Below are positions 36,124 through 45,497 of a stretch of DNA of 64,000 nucleotides, piece after piece. This DNA comes from a gamma proteobacterium NOR5-3 (lineage in GTDB: Bacteria > Pseudomonadota > Gammaproteobacteria > Pseudomonadales > Halieaceae), in NCBI GenBank assembly GCA_000158155.1, contig DS999407.1:129919-193918 (forward strand), written 5' to 3'. How positions within the stretch are numbered: position 1 is the stretch's first letter; every line of letters begins with the position of its first letter. The translations under genes were made by a program, and so were the position numbers. The notes under the pieces were generated by a model, which saw only the letters and a program-made list of their open reading frames with translations, ran no database searches and was not told where the DNA came from.

Positions 36124-36546
36124 ATGAAGGCCACTATACGGTCAGCGTTCGACCAAGAAATGTCCCTGGCCAAGGACGCGTACAATCGCCGCCAACTGGA
36201 CGATTCGTTCAAGCTATTGGAGCGCGCGCACATACTGGGACAAAGGTATTTCATAGCCCATCTGATAACTCATTGGTGGATGTTGAAAGTGGGCATCCGC
36301 AAAATGGATTGGCGAGAGATCAGAGGCCAGGTCCTCCGGCTTATCGCTGTTATCCCCGCTTACCTCTTAGGTTGGGTGCCCAGAGGAAATACCGGCGGCG
36401 CTAATGTCTCGGCCCTCAAACCGATGCCTATCCCCGACGACCTTGCGGCACTATTGAAGGGGAATAACGTCTGGGTCGATATGTTTATGAGGGTCATATC
36501 CTGGTCCTTCATCGGCACTATTGCCTGTATCGGCGTGCTCAAATAG
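36124..36546 (+). CDS. DUF3703 protein
   Basis: 140 residues from ATG 36124 (MKATIRSAF). Typical DUF3703 features: LERAHILGQRYFIAHLITHW, REIRGQVLRLIAVIPAYLLG, VPRGNTGGANVSAL and KPMPIPDDLAALL, followed by an extra C-terminal membrane segment (VISWSFIGTIACIGVL) that many relatives lack. Function unknown; the family often sits near metal or stress genes. Probably in one transcript with the transglutaminase-like gene. Confidence 0.82.
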   Translation: MKATIRSAFDQEMSLAKDAYNRRQLDDSFKLLERAHILGQRYFIAHLITHWWMLKVGIRKMDWREIRGQVLRLIAVIPAYLLGWVPRGNTGGANVSALKPMPIPDDLAALLKGNNVWVDMFMRVISWSFIGTIACIGVLK

Positions 36547-36582
36547 TCACTGCAGAGAGAAGTTCGGGTCAGAATTCGCTAA

Positions 36583-36604
36583 TTCCAACCCTATAATGCA
36601 AATT
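36583..36604 (-). repeat. Repeat copy D (inverted, diverged)
   Basis: TCCAACCCTATAATGCAAATTA is a diverged inverted copy of the motif seen at 33410, 33449 and 34371. It follows the DUF3703 gene. Confidence 0.5.
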
Positions 36605-37205
36605 ACTGAAGATCAGCTTGTTGCGACATTGACGTGCTGGCGACTCATCCCAGGCTATCAGGGGCGGGGATTCCGTGATGGCCGTGGTGTCTTAAAGCCC
36701 GCCGAGCGGTTTCAATCCGGCCTCTGAAATCGATGCCATCGTGAATGACAAAACTGTGCGCGGGCTCAAATTAACTGCCCCTCCGCAAGCTGCGCGTATC
36801 GAGGTGAATGCGGCCGAGGCCACGGCCCACTTCGACCCCGATACTGCCTCCGGGTCGGATAGCAATACGCTCGATCCATCCATCGCCCCCCTCCTCCTCC
36901 TTACGCCCCACGCCCTCAGCGCAGAAAATTCCGACCAAGCGCTATCTGGTCGCTCTTGCTATTCTCCCTTGCGCTGTCAGCCCTAGCCGGACTGGGCTGA
37001 TTTGGACACCGGATAGGATCGGTAGGTGGCTTCGGCTACCCGACACGGAGCGCCCCATGGCGGTAAGAGACGGCCGCCTGTCGGCGCTCAACTTAGCCAA
37101 TTTATGCAAGTCACCGTAGGTCTTGATGTTGTAACCTGTATTTGAATTAAGTTTACCTGCCTTCAGTAGAGGTCCAAAGACCAATGGCTGCGATACTTTG
37201 GCCAC
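36605..37205. other. Degenerate stretch without recognisable gene
   Basis: About 600 bases. Open frames on both strands (for example a plus-strand 81-codon frame at 36741-36986) show no recognisable domain and are more likely chance or relics. Confidence 0.35.
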
Positions 37206-37329
37206 CTAAACGCTGAAGCCAAAATACGGCTTTATGGAGTTCGATCTGCCTCGCAACCGGACCGAAACCGAGGTTATTAACAGTAGTGGCGGAGCCGTTG
37301 ACGCCGGTCTGGTCTCATCCGGGGCTTGA
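37206..37329 (+). pseudogene. TonB receptor remnant
   Basis: Reads GFMEFDLPRNRTETEVINSS, GGAVDAGLVSSGA, stop. It parallels GFAxFNLAYNQTETEVTKNN in the receptor fragment at 11308-11700, so it is a shorter relic of a related receptor barrel, just upstream of the intact receptor gene. Confidence 0.6.
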
Positions 37330-37506
37330 GAAGGACTGCCAGAAACACACTAATTCTAGCCTCATACCACCGTCTCAACGCTGTTCTCGGGCTTAGTTCT
37401 CAGGGTAATACCCTAGAGATAGACGTCATGACAACCGCTGTGACCTAAGGTTCGGAGAGTATTTGAATTGCATTCGTTTTTTTAAATCAAGCCGTATGAG
37501 GAACCA

Positions 37507-40209
37507 ATGATGAGATCGTTAACAAAACGCCCCCCTCTCAAAATCGCGACGCTTGCGCTTGCCGTGTCGATGGCACAGACCGCTATAGCCCAGCAAGAAA
37601 CGCAACTCGAAGAAGTCATCATCACCGGTACCCGTTTGGCGGATCGATCGGCTGCCGACTCCCCGGTGCCGGTAGACGTTATCAGTGGAAGCGATTTCCG
37701 AGTCAACGGATCAACAGACCTTCAGGACATGCTGCGTACGCAGGTACCTTCTTTTAATGTCAATTCCCAGCCCATTAGCGATGCAGCGACGATCACGCGC
37801 CCACCAAACCTGCGCGGTCTGTCGCCAGACAATGTTCTGGTACTGGTCAACGGCAAGCGTCGCCACCGCGGCTCCATTATCTCCTTCCTGGGAGGCGGTA
37901 TTTCAGATGGCGCGCAGGGTGTGGATATGGCAGCCATTCCGTCGCTTGCGATAAAGCAGGTCGAAGTGCTGCGCGACGGCGCCTCATCACAGTACGGCTC
38001 TGACGCGATTGCGGGGGTTCTCAACTTCCGACTCCGCGATGCCGCCGAAGGCTTTGAGATGGTAGCGCGAACCGCTTCCACCTTCGAAGGTGATGGCGAC
38101 AACTATATGGTCTCGGCCAATCTTGGCCTGCCTCTGGGGGACAATGGTTTCGTTAACCTCACCGGCGAAATGCGCGATGTCGACGGCACCGTCCGCTCGG
38201 TCATCCGTGATGATGTGGCCTTTGCTGCGGCAAATGGCTACGCACCCGTCACTGACTTTCAGGCCATCAACACTTACACGAACGATGTACCTCAGTACTG
38301 GGGCACGCCGGATGTCAAAGATGACGTTAAGCTGTTCATCAACTCGGCCTACCAGATTAATGACAGCATGGAAGTCTACGCGTTTGGTAACTATGCGGAG
38401 CGCGAAGTAGAGGGTGGCTTCTTTTACCGTAACGTGGTCGGTGGCTCAAATAACCTTACCGGCGGCTCCACCGGACAGCGCGGCGGCGTTTATGCGGGCC
38501 CCACGGTTGATCCGCTAACCGGTCTTAGTAGTGCTACGGGAGTCCCGTCAGTACTTGTGGGCGACCTTGATGGTGGCAGCAGCTGCATCGACGGTATTCC
38601 TCTGGGTGGTTCCGGCGGGGTTATTCCTGATCCGACGTTTCTTGCACAGGTGTCGGCAAGCGAGAACTGCTTCTCTTTCATCGAGACAATTCCGGGCGGC
38701 TTCGTGCCTCGCTTTGGTGGTACCAACGAAGATATGGCACTGGCAGCGGGTATCCGCGGTGAAATCAACGTGGGCAACGGCCTTGACTACGACCTGAGCG
38801 TACAGCGTGGATCCAACCGCACCGATTTCTTTATCCGCAACACCATTAACGCCTCTCTCGGCCCGGCCACCCCGCGTGATTTCGTCCCGGGCGGACAGGA
38901 GCAGACCGAAACGGTTTATAACGCCAATTTTGTCTACGGCCTTGATGTCGGCTTTGCGTCTGACCTGAGCATCGCCTTTGGCGCGGAGTTTCGTGAAGAG
39001 GAGTTCGACCTGTTTGCCGGCGACCCGGCGTCCTACGAGCTTGGAGTTCTCGCGTCTCAGGGCTTTTCGTCAAGCTCTAACGGCTTTGGCGGCTTTCCCA
39101 ACGACACCTCAGCCAAGCAGGACAACACGTCGTTTTACATCGATCTTGAAGCCGATGTTACCGATAACCTGACGCTTCAGGCGGCGGCCCGTCACGAAGA
39201 GTTCAGCAACTTTGATGGAACGATTACCTATAAGCTTGCAGGTATGTACCGTGTAACGGACAGCTTCCGCCTTCGCGGCGCGGTCTCAACGGGCTTCCAC
39301 GCACCCACCGCTGGTCAGGCGAACATCACTAACGTCACCACACAAAACGTACAGGGCGTACTGATTGACCAGGGAACACTTCCGCTGTCATCCGCAGCGG
39401 GGCAGATAGGTGCTGATTACGTTGAGAGCTTTGGAAATGGACGACCAGGCCTCGATACCGAGGAAGCGGAGAACTTTTCTCTCGGCGTTGTATTTGATAT
39501 CGGGAACTCTACCTGGACCATCGACTACTACAATATCGATGTGACAGACCGAATCGCGCTGGGTGCCAATGTTGACTTCCTGGATGCACTAAACTTTGCC
39601 GGCGGCGGTTCCGATTATGGCACCATATCCGATGCACTCACCGGACTCGACGCGGATGGCATCATCAACCGTCAGGACTTTCTTGGTCTCGACGATCTGG
39701 CTGAGTTCCGCTTCTTCAGCAACAGCTTTGATACCAGCACCGAAGGTGTCGACGTTGTGGGTAACATGTACTTTGACTTCCTCAGTGGCAGCTCTACTGT
39801 GACTGTGGCGTTTAACTACAACAAAACCGAAGTCACCGATCGCGGAACGGTCAATCCGATCAGCGATGGTCGTGTAGAAGCTCTCGAAGAGCTACTGCCA
39901 GAGTACAAAGGTAACGTGACCTGGTCACACGTGCAGGGTAAGTTCCGCACGCTGCTCCGTGCGAACTACTACGGGGACTGGAGATCGACAGGCAACGGAT
40001 ACAACGTAGACGCAGCGACCTTGATCGACGCCCAGGTGGCCTACCAGTTCACCGACTCCATAGAAGTGGTTCTAGGTGTGGAAAACCTGTTCGACGAATA
40101 TCCGGACGAGAACGCAGGCCAGGGTGGTACTGGTCAGCTCTACCCGGAAGACAGCCCCTTTGGCTTTAACGGCGGCACCTGGTATCTGCAGGGACGTCTG
40201 GTCTTTTAA
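37507..40209 (+). CDS. TonB-dependent outer-membrane receptor
   Basis: 900 residues with signal peptide (ALAVSMAQTAIA-QQ). The TonB box/plug start LEEVIITGTRLADRSAADSP is followed by plug motifs LRGLSPDNVLVLVNGKRRHR and VEVLRDGASSQYGSDAIAGV; then a 22-strand-type barrel ending FNGGTWYLQGRLVF with terminal Phe for BAM insertion. Takes up a siderophore, vitamin or oligosaccharide using TonB energy; the ligand is unknown. Ribosome site GAGG six bases before ATG. No neighbouring uptake genes remain. Confidence 0.93.
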   Translation: MMRSLTKRPPLKIATLALAVSMAQTAIAQQETQLEEVIITGTRLADRSAADSPVPVDVISGSDFRVNGSTDLQDMLRTQVPSFNVNSQPISDAATITRPPNLRGLSPDNVLVLVNGKRRHRGSIISFLGGGISDGAQGVDMAAIPSLAIKQVEVLRDGASSQYGSDAIAGVLNFRLRDAAEGFEMVARTASTFEGDGDNYMVSANLGLPLGDNGFVNLTGEMRDVDGTVRSVIRDDVAFAAANGYAPVTDFQAINTYTNDVPQYWGTPDVKDDVKLFINSAYQINDSMEVYAFGNYAEREVEGGFFYRNVVGGSNNLTGGSTGQRGGVYAGPTVDPLTGLSSATGVPSVLVGDLDGGSSCIDGIPLGGSGGVIPDPTFLAQVSASENCFSFIETIPGGFVPRFGGTNEDMALAAGIRGEINVGNGLDYDLSVQRGSNRTDFFIRNTINASLGPATPRDFVPGGQEQTETVYNANFVYGLDVGFASDLSIAFGAEFREEEFDLFAGDPASYELGVLASQGFSSSSNGFGGFPNDTSAKQDNTSFYIDLEADVTDNLTLQAAARHEEFSNFDGTITYKLAGMYRVTDSFRLRGAVSTGFHAPTAGQANITNVTTQNVQGVLIDQGTLPLSSAAGQIGADYVESFGNGRPGLDTEEAENFSLGVVFDIGNSTWTIDYYNIDVTDRIALGANVDFLDALNFAGGGSDYGTISDALTGLDADGIINRQDFLGLDDLAEFRFFSNSFDTSTEGVDVVGNMYFDFLSGSSTVTVAFNYNKTEVTDRGTVNPISDGRVEALEELLPEYKGNVTWSHVQGKFRTLLRANYYGDWRSTGNGYNVDAATLIDAQVAYQFTDSIEVVLGVENLFDEYPDENAGQGGTGQLYPEDSPFGFNGGTWYLQGRLVF

Positions 40210-40279
40210 GAGGGCCTAACCTTAGGCAAAGAGCTTCGCCAGCTGCCCGTTTTTGGGGCAGTAAAAACGAAGCAACGAG

Positions 40280-40324
40280 GGTCGCAGATATAGCAATATA
40301 TGCTGCGACCTGTTTAAACAGGTC
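40280..40324. terminator. Hairpins downstream of the TonB receptor
   Basis: GGTCGCAG (40280-40287) pairs with CTGCGACC (40303-40310), and the overlapping GACCTGTTTAAACAGGTC (40307-40324) is a perfect palindrome. These may form alternative stems after the receptor gene; without a T-run they are only a possible terminator or mobile-element end. Confidence 0.35.
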
Positions 40325-40527
40325 AGAATGTACTAGTTCGGACACTATCCAACATATCGTCTTGACTAGCGTCGGCGACAGTTTTGGTCAACTGCGACCG
40401 CTCAGTCCGCGAAACTCCATCCTCGGCGAGCGTCCGCTTTTGCCCCCCAGGTACTAGCTGTGGCCCGACACTAGCCGCCCGTCGGATTTCGCCTAACAAT
40501 CGTCGTGCATGTGCTCTGTGGTAAAAC

Positions 40528-40945
40528 TTAAGGGCCGCCCCCAATCGTAGTGGGTAAATCCCAGGGCCACATCCGCCTTGGCGGCGCGTCCTTTCGCTTT
40601 GCCTTTCTTCTTACCATCGGAACCTGCACGCGAGGTCTCCACAAACTTGCGCCGCGCATGATCCATACAACCAATGCGTCGAATACCCTGGCGTTTGCAA
40701 ACGGCGGCACAGCCCGACTAGCCATCAACTTGCAAGATGCCCGTAAATCCATCGAGCAATCGTGCCGCCACCTCCCCGGAGCGGTGGAATCATAGGCAAA
40801 CAGCACCGAGGGTATATCCGGTGGACCGCCCCGGGTCACCCACATCCACTTCTGGGACTGGGCCGTCTTGCCGTCCTCTGTCAGCACCTGAACCCGCGTT
40901 TCATCGGCCTGCAGATAGCAACAGGCGCTCTGTTGACGAGTTGCG
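40528..40945 (-). pseudogene. IS66 TnpC middle fragment
   Basis: Minus strand: YLQADETRVQVLTEDGKTAQ, KWMWVTRGGPPDIPSVLFAY, then with frame changes GCMDHARRKFVE and KGKAKGRAAKADVAL. This is the central catalytic part of IS66 TnpC, different from the C-terminal piece at 10030-10700. Broken by frameshifts and a stop, and fused on its right to an IS3 orfA piece. Confidence 0.78.
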
Positions 40946-41184
40946 ACGGCGTTTGGCATCAGAGACCTCCATGCCGCCGTACATCGACTTCCAGCGGTAC
41001 AGCGTGCTCCCGGCGATGCCGTACTCGCGGGCCAGATCGACCATGGTGCGGTCAGCCTCCTGCTTCAGGATTGAGATGATCTGTTCTTCGGTGTAGCGCT
41101 GGCGTTTCATATCGGGATTTCCTTATCAAGACGATAGACGGAGATCCCACATCCTGCATGGCTCGAATTACGGGGGTACGGTCA
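40946..41184 (-). pseudogene. IS3-family OrfA fragment
   Basis: MKRQRYTEEQIISILKQEAD, MVDLAREYGIAGSTLYRWKS, MYGGMEVSDAKR, then fused to IS66 sequence. Helix-turn-helix half of an IS3 OrfA. The element's outer end (TGACCGTACCCCCG, minus strand) is at about 41184. Confidence 0.75.
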
Positions 41185-41214
41185 GTTGATGAATGCATCC
41201 CCCCCCCCCGCGCG

Positions 41215-41817
41215 CGCAGGTGCGACCGGTAGGGCGCTCCTTCTGGCCTCGCTTGTCAGGCATTTTCAATCCACTCCGGGCGAAGCACAGCCTGTGGATG
41301 CTCACCTCTAACTTCAATTTCGTATGCGCATGAAATACTCTCTTCGTACTTGTCCTCAGTGGAAATCGTGCGCATATCAAAACGAAGTTCTATTCTATTC
41401 GTGATGTAGCGGCCTTCACGAATGTTCGTGACGCCAATGTCGTTGACGTAGCCTGCGGGATACATGACCTTAACTAAAGCTGAAGGCGGTAGTAATAACC
41501 ACTGACTCATATCTGGTGTTGTGTGTCGTTCATCACCAATGCTCAGAGCAACTGCACTCAGCTTCACTTTACAAGGGTGGGCACCGATATTTTTGGGAGT
41601 TACGGATACACTGAACCCTAGGCTGTCCGGTATAGGCTCAACATGCACTCCAGGGAATACATATGGGCGGTATTTTGAGGTGTATTCCCTCTTGAGATAA
41701 GAAAGCGTTATCGCGGCCAGCGCAAGCGCACCGACTGCAGCCAGAGCCGTAACCACATTTGAGTAGGATTCTGTAATCGTTTCAAAGGTCTCCAGAAGAC
41801 GCGCTCCGCTGCCTAAC
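41215..41817 (-). mobile_element. Orphan integron gene cassette
   Basis: On the minus strand the segment opens with GGGCGTTAGGC (GTTAGGC fits GTTRRRY, 41811-41817) and closes after the gene with GCCTGACAAGCGAGGCC, a one-mismatch RYYYAAC. These are the two outer boxes expected of a cassette and its attC site. The attC is cut by the IS3 fragment on one side, and the preceding attC is cut by an IS110 fragment on the other. Confidence 0.55.
41256..41756 (-). CDS. Membrane-anchored hypothetical protein in a cassette
   Basis: 166 residues from a GTG start; no better start within the open frame. One N-terminal membrane helix (VTALAAVGALALAAITLSYL) followed by a positively charged turn and a soluble beta-rich domain (PYVFPGVHVEPIPDSLGFSV...). 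I recognise no family. Its stop codon lies inside the 5' box of a putative attC, as usual for integron cassettes. Confidence 0.65.
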   Translation of the reverse strand: MVTALAAVGALALAAITLSYLKREYTSKYRPYVFPGVHVEPIPDSLGFSVSVTPKNIGAHPCKVKLSAVALSIGDERHTTPDMSQWLLLPPSALVKVMYPAGYVNDIGVTNIREGRYITNRIELRFDMRTISTEDKYEESISCAYEIEVRGEHPQAVLRPEWIENA

Positions 41818-41837
41818 GCCCAAAGTTGCGGGGCGTA

Positions 41838-42110
41838 TTAGCACGTCCACAACCTTTGCTTGCTAAGGAAAGGCTTTACGAAGTGAGGGCTAATCAACTT
41901 CACTGTATGGCCATTCTGGAAGGCTCGCGCCCTGTAGTTCGCCCCGCCGCAGCACTCCATGACAATCGTATAAACGGGCAAATGCGCAATAAACACGGCC
42001 AACTTATGTCTAGGCAGGTGTTCTCTCGTTACCGCCTTGCCCGATGGATCAACTCCGTGGAGCTGATAAGTGTTCTTTGTTATCCCGATGCCCAGTATAT
42101 GCATTTGCAT
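41838..42110 (-). pseudogene. IS110 transposase N-terminal fragment
   Basis: MQMHILGIGITKNTYQLHGV, DPSGKAVTREHLPR, CCGGANYRARAFQNGHTVKL, ISPHFVKPF and then nonsense: the RuvC-like start of an IS110 DEDD transposase, truncated before the second acidic motif. Similar to the intact copy at 43568. Confidence 0.82.
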
Positions 42111-42338
42111 CTCAACCTCCCATCCCTGAATCAGGTTGCTCAAACTAAAGACTAGTCTGAAGAATCCAGCCGCGCTGGCAGCGTAGTTAGGGATAGCTCA
42201 TCAAACGGCCCCCAAACGCTCAGACGAGCTCGTGGTGCCGTCGCAGGGTAGTCACTGTGGAAAATGTAGCGTACAAACCTTTCGCGATGACGGCTACCTG
42301 ACCAGAACCTGGGCGCCAACATCTACAGACAATGCTGC

Positions 42339-42983
42339 TCAGGAGGAGGCAGCGGCGCGCTCACCGCGCTCCTTCTCAAGGAGGAAGTTAGCAAGTTTCA
42401 GCATACCTGCGTGGCCTCCAGCCTTACGTGTGCTGATGCGATATTTGCCCGCGACCATCATTTCCGGTGTGCTGGTGATCTTTGCAGCCCGTGCCCGCGC
42501 GTTGGCCTGGCGGACCTGACTGCTGACACCAAAGGAATTAAAAGCCTTGCTGAAATCCTCCCGCGCCACACCGTTGGCCGCGAATAGGTCAGCCAAATCG
42601 CCTTCCGACTGGAGACGCTTGCGGTCCAGATAAATGGCCTGGAAGAGGGGTATGTGTACTCGATCGAGGACGCCGAGAGCCTCGGCGGCGAAGTAGGCCT
42701 TGGCATGTACCTCCATGAGAGCATTCCACATGGCTGGTGAGCCAATCACCGCGACGTCATCAGCAAGGGTTTTCTTCCACTGAACGACCAGAGGCTCGAA
42801 GCTGTAACAACCACCGCAGCCGTACCAGAAAAATTCCACCACTTCGATCTTGCCAGTGCCCGTGCCGCGGATAGCCGGCGAAATCACATCGTAGTGCTCG
42901 CCCTCTACCCATTCCTGAGCCTGAGTCGTCAGGGCGGTTACCTGCAGGGCCAGCATGAGCATGACGCAATAATGCTTGAACAT
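42339..42983 (-). CDS. DsbA-like periplasmic thiol:disulfide oxidoreductase
   Basis: 214 residues with signal peptide (MLMLALQVTALTTQAQ-E). Thioredoxin fold with the redox site C56-G-G-C59 (FFWYGCGGCYSFEP) and cis-Pro173 (ITSTPEMM), with the DsbA helical insertion between. It forms disulfides in exported proteins. The CGGC dipeptide differs from the CPHC of E. coli DsbA and is common in other gammaproteobacterial DsbA proteins. No dsbB seen. Confidence 0.85.
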   Translation of the reverse strand: MFKHYCVMLMLALQVTALTTQAQEWVEGEHYDVISPAIRGTGTGKIEVVEFFWYGCGGCYSFEPLVVQWKKTLADDVAVIGSPAMWNALMEVHAKAYFAAEALGVLDRVHIPLFQAIYLDRKRLQSEGDLADLFAANGVAREDFSKAFNSFGVSSQVRQANARARAAKITSTPEMMVAGKYRISTRKAGGHAGMLKLANFLLEKERGERAAASS

Positions 42984-43301
42984 GGTGTTCTCCCGTTTTT
43001 TCCTAAAGATCTAGATTGCTGGCCCCGATTCTAGGGAATCGCTGAACGCCGGGTCGAAATCGAACTTCTGGGATCGTGCATCGACCCCAGCAAATAGCCA
43101 CCGGTACAGCCCCCATCGGTCTAGTCAGCCACCCTATCTCCGAGTCACCCACCAGCAGGCGCACTCGTTAGGGCCGCCTACTCAATGTCCACAGTGACGA
43201 GGGCTACCTCACTGCTATCTTGCCATCGGCATCTATCACGAATCCAAATATAGCTTTTGGCGCCACGTATTAATTGTAAAAACAAGCTGGACTTGGAGAG
43301 A
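42984..43301. other. Intergenic stretch, no gene
   Basis: 318 bases between the DsbA-like gene start and an IS3 end. Presumably contains the dsbA promoter; nothing else recognised. Confidence 0.4.
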
Positions 43302-43474
43302 TGGACCCCAATGACCGGACAGGTATTGGACGAAAATAAGTGCTTCCCTCTAGATGAGCGTAACACTCTCGAGAGAAGCAATGAGAAGGAAGAGACGTAT
43401 CCATTCACCCGAGTTCAAAGCGAAGGTCGCTTTAGCTGCCTGCCAGAGTGATTTGACGATGGCTGGGTATTAAT
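43302..43474 (+). pseudogene. IS3-family left end and OrfA start
   Basis: Begins with the IS3-type end TGGACCCCAATGACCGGACA; ATG 43381 starts MRRKRRIHSPEFKAKVALAA, ending DLTMAG where the IS1111-type element is inserted. A right end of the same style (TGGACCCCATAAATTGGACA on the minus strand) is at 61472-61491. Confidence 0.75.
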
Positions 43475-43567
43475 GTAATGAACCACCCCCACCCACGCCG
43501 CTAGTCCGGCGAGGTCTTCCAGACTAGATTGAGTCTGCTGGACCTTAACCTTGGATGGGAGATCGAC

Positions 43568-44599
43568 ATGACTATTAATATGCTGGGCATCGATATTGCC
43601 AAGAGCACTTTTCAACTACACGGCGCTGATTGTTCGGGCAAGGCTGTTTATAAGAAACGTCTGACCAGAAGCGAACTAGCTGCCCATATCGCAAATCTAC
43701 CCGCATGCACCATTGTGATGGAGGCCTGCGGCGGAGCTAACTACTGGGCCCGCGTGTTTCAGGGCAATGGGCATTCAGTGAAGTTAATAAGCCCTCAGTT
43801 CGTAAAACCGTTTGTTAAAACAAACAAGAATGACGCTAACGATGCCGAGGCGATCGTGGAGGCAGCCAGTAGACCCTCAATGAACTTTGTGCCGATCAAG
43901 CAGGTTGAACAACAGGACATACAATCAGTTCATCGAATACGCACTCGAGTTGTTAAGAACCGAACAGCGCTAATCAACGAGATCAGAGGCTTGTGCTTGG
44001 AGTATGGTGTCGTTCTTCGTCCTGGCGCCGCAAGCGTCAAATCGTCACTCTGCGCGGCCATTGCCAACAGTGATAACGAGCTGACTCCCTCATCACGCGA
44101 GTCGATGCAGGCGCTTTATGAGGAATTGGTCGATATCGAAGTCCGAGTGAAAAACCTGGACTCAAGGATCCGGCAATTATGCCGTCAGAACGAGCGCTGC
44201 CAGCGCATCCTGGAGGTCCCGGGTGTGGGTGAATTGACGGCCACAGCCATTGTCGCAGCCGTCCCCGACCCCAAAGAATTCCGCAACGGCCGCCACATGT
44301 CAGCCTGGTTAGGGCTGGTGCCGAGGCAGTCTTCCAGCGGAGACAAGCGGGTGCTGCTGGGGATCAGTAAACGAGGTGACCGGTATTTACGTACGCTGTT
44401 GATCCACGGGGCCAGGGCAGTGTTAAGCCACTACAAAGACAAGGATAACGACTATACCCGCTGGGTGGGTAGGAAAAAGGCGAAGTTAAGTCACAACAAG
44501 GCCGCGGTAGCCTTGGCCAATAAAAATGCCAGGATTATCTGGTCGATGTTAGCTACGGGGGAAAGCTTTAACTACGGAGAACACGCAACCGCTGCTTGA
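43568..44599 (+). CDS. IS110-family transposase (DEDD/Ser recombinase)
   Basis: 343 residues from ATG 43568 (MTINMLGIDIAKS), preceded by GGGAG. N-terminal RuvC-like DEDD domain: Asp in LGIDIAK, Glu in VMEACGGANYW, and DAND in KTNKNDANDAEAI. C-terminal transposase_20 domain with the helix-hairpin region LEVPGVGELTATAIVAA and the serine segment GLVPRQSSSGDKRVLLGI. Catalyses RNA-guided recombination in this family. Intact. Confidence 0.92.
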   Translation: MTINMLGIDIAKSTFQLHGADCSGKAVYKKRLTRSELAAHIANLPACTIVMEACGGANYWARVFQGNGHSVKLISPQFVKPFVKTNKNDANDAEAIVEAASRPSMNFVPIKQVEQQDIQSVHRIRTRVVKNRTALINEIRGLCLEYGVVLRPGAASVKSSLCAAIANSDNELTPSSRESMQALYEELVDIEVRVKNLDSRIRQLCRQNERCQRILEVPGVGELTATAIVAAVPDPKEFRNGRHMSAWLGLVPRQSSSGDKRVLLGISKRGDRYLRTLLIHGARAVLSHYKDKDNDYTRWVGRKKAKLSHNKAAVALANKNARIIWSMLATGESFNYGEHATAA

Positions 44600-44847
44600 T
44601 ACGCAATATCAAATAGCTTCCTTTAACCAACCGAAAATTATCACGAGTTTGCTACAGTTGATTTGAATGATGGTCTATAGGTTGCACCGGCTCTTTTAGA
44701 ACCTGGAAGTTGTCACGGCCCCTTGAGGCCATGGTATTGATGAGGTGGAGGAGCGCGGATTTACATCAGGGCACAAGCTTGGCTTGCACGCCGAATATAT
44801 GACTGCAACTCAAACCTATGACATCCATCGCAAATCAGCTTGCAAAA
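44600..44847 (+). ncRNA. Putative bridge/seek RNA region of IS1111-type element
   Basis: Non-coding stretch between the transposase stop and the right inverted repeat. IS110-family elements encode a structured guide RNA, in the IS1111 group on this side of the gene. A GC-rich stretch near 44715-44740 (CGGCCCCTTGAGGCCATG) can fold. The exact ends and loops were not determined. Confidence 0.45.
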
Positions 44848-44899
44848 GGGGGTGGTTCATATATGCCAACTTAACTCGCCGAAATGAGACAATCCGGCG

Positions 44900-45497
44900 A
44901 TGAATACATACAAGCGCCACCGATTCCCGCCCGGCATTATCAGCTACTCCGTCTGGCTCTACTATCGTTTCAACCTGAGTCACCGCGACATCGAAGACTT
45001 GCTGGCAGAGCGAGGTATTACTGTCACCCGAGAGACAATCCGTCTCTGGTGTATCAAATTTGGAGCCATTTACACCCATCGAGTGAGGCGCCGGCACAAA
45101 GGCTATGGTGACACCTTCTACATTGATGAAGTCTTCGTGAAGATCCGCGGTAAGCAGCATTACCTGTGGAGGGCGGTCGACCAAGATGGTGAGGTGGTCG
45201 ATGTGTATCTACAGGCAAGGCGGGACGGAGCGGCTGCGAAGCGGTTCTTCATGCGCTTATTACGGAGCCACGGCAGCGAGCCCAGAAAGATCGTGACGGA
45301 TAAGTTGCGCAGCTACGGTGTTGCTCACCGAGAACTGATTCCTGAGGCGATCCACAGCACGAACCAGTATGAGAATAATCGAGCAGAGCGGTTACATGAG
45401 GCGACCCGGGCCAGAGAGCGAGGAATGCGGAGGTTCAAATCTACCAGGCAGGCCCAGCGGTTTCTTAGTGCCCATGCTGCAGTAAGCAATCTTTTTA
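44900..45497 (+). pseudogene. IS6-family transposase, front part
   Basis: KRHRFPPGIISYSVWLYYRF with a helix-turn-helix (ERGITVTRETIRLWCIKFG), then the DDE core: TFYIDEVFVKIRGKQHYLWR, KIVTDKLRSYG and YENNRAERLHEATRARERGM. Interrupted after SNLF by the composite transposon; the missing tail (NLGRHLVRAQHYRDLR...) is at 54011-54096. Joined across TTTTTA the gene would be complete. Confidence 0.9.

Larger units (their letters stand above)
43479..44859 (+). mobile_element. IS110-family element, IS1111 type
   Basis: Complete: inverted repeats TGAACCACCCCC (43479-43490) and GGGGGTGGTTCA (44848-44859), one intact transposase, and about 250 bases of non-coding DNA after it, which is the IS1111-group layout. 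Inserted in an IS3 orfA. Confidence 0.8.

Noticed and set aside
40243-40262. CTGCCC/GGGCAG hairpin after the TonB receptor
   Set aside because: Short stem without a following T-run; the stronger hairpins at 40280-40324 were listed instead.
41201-41212. Run of about ten C, like the G20 tract
   Set aside because: Lies between an IS3 end and the cassette attC half, with no gene start behind it, so no switching role is supported.
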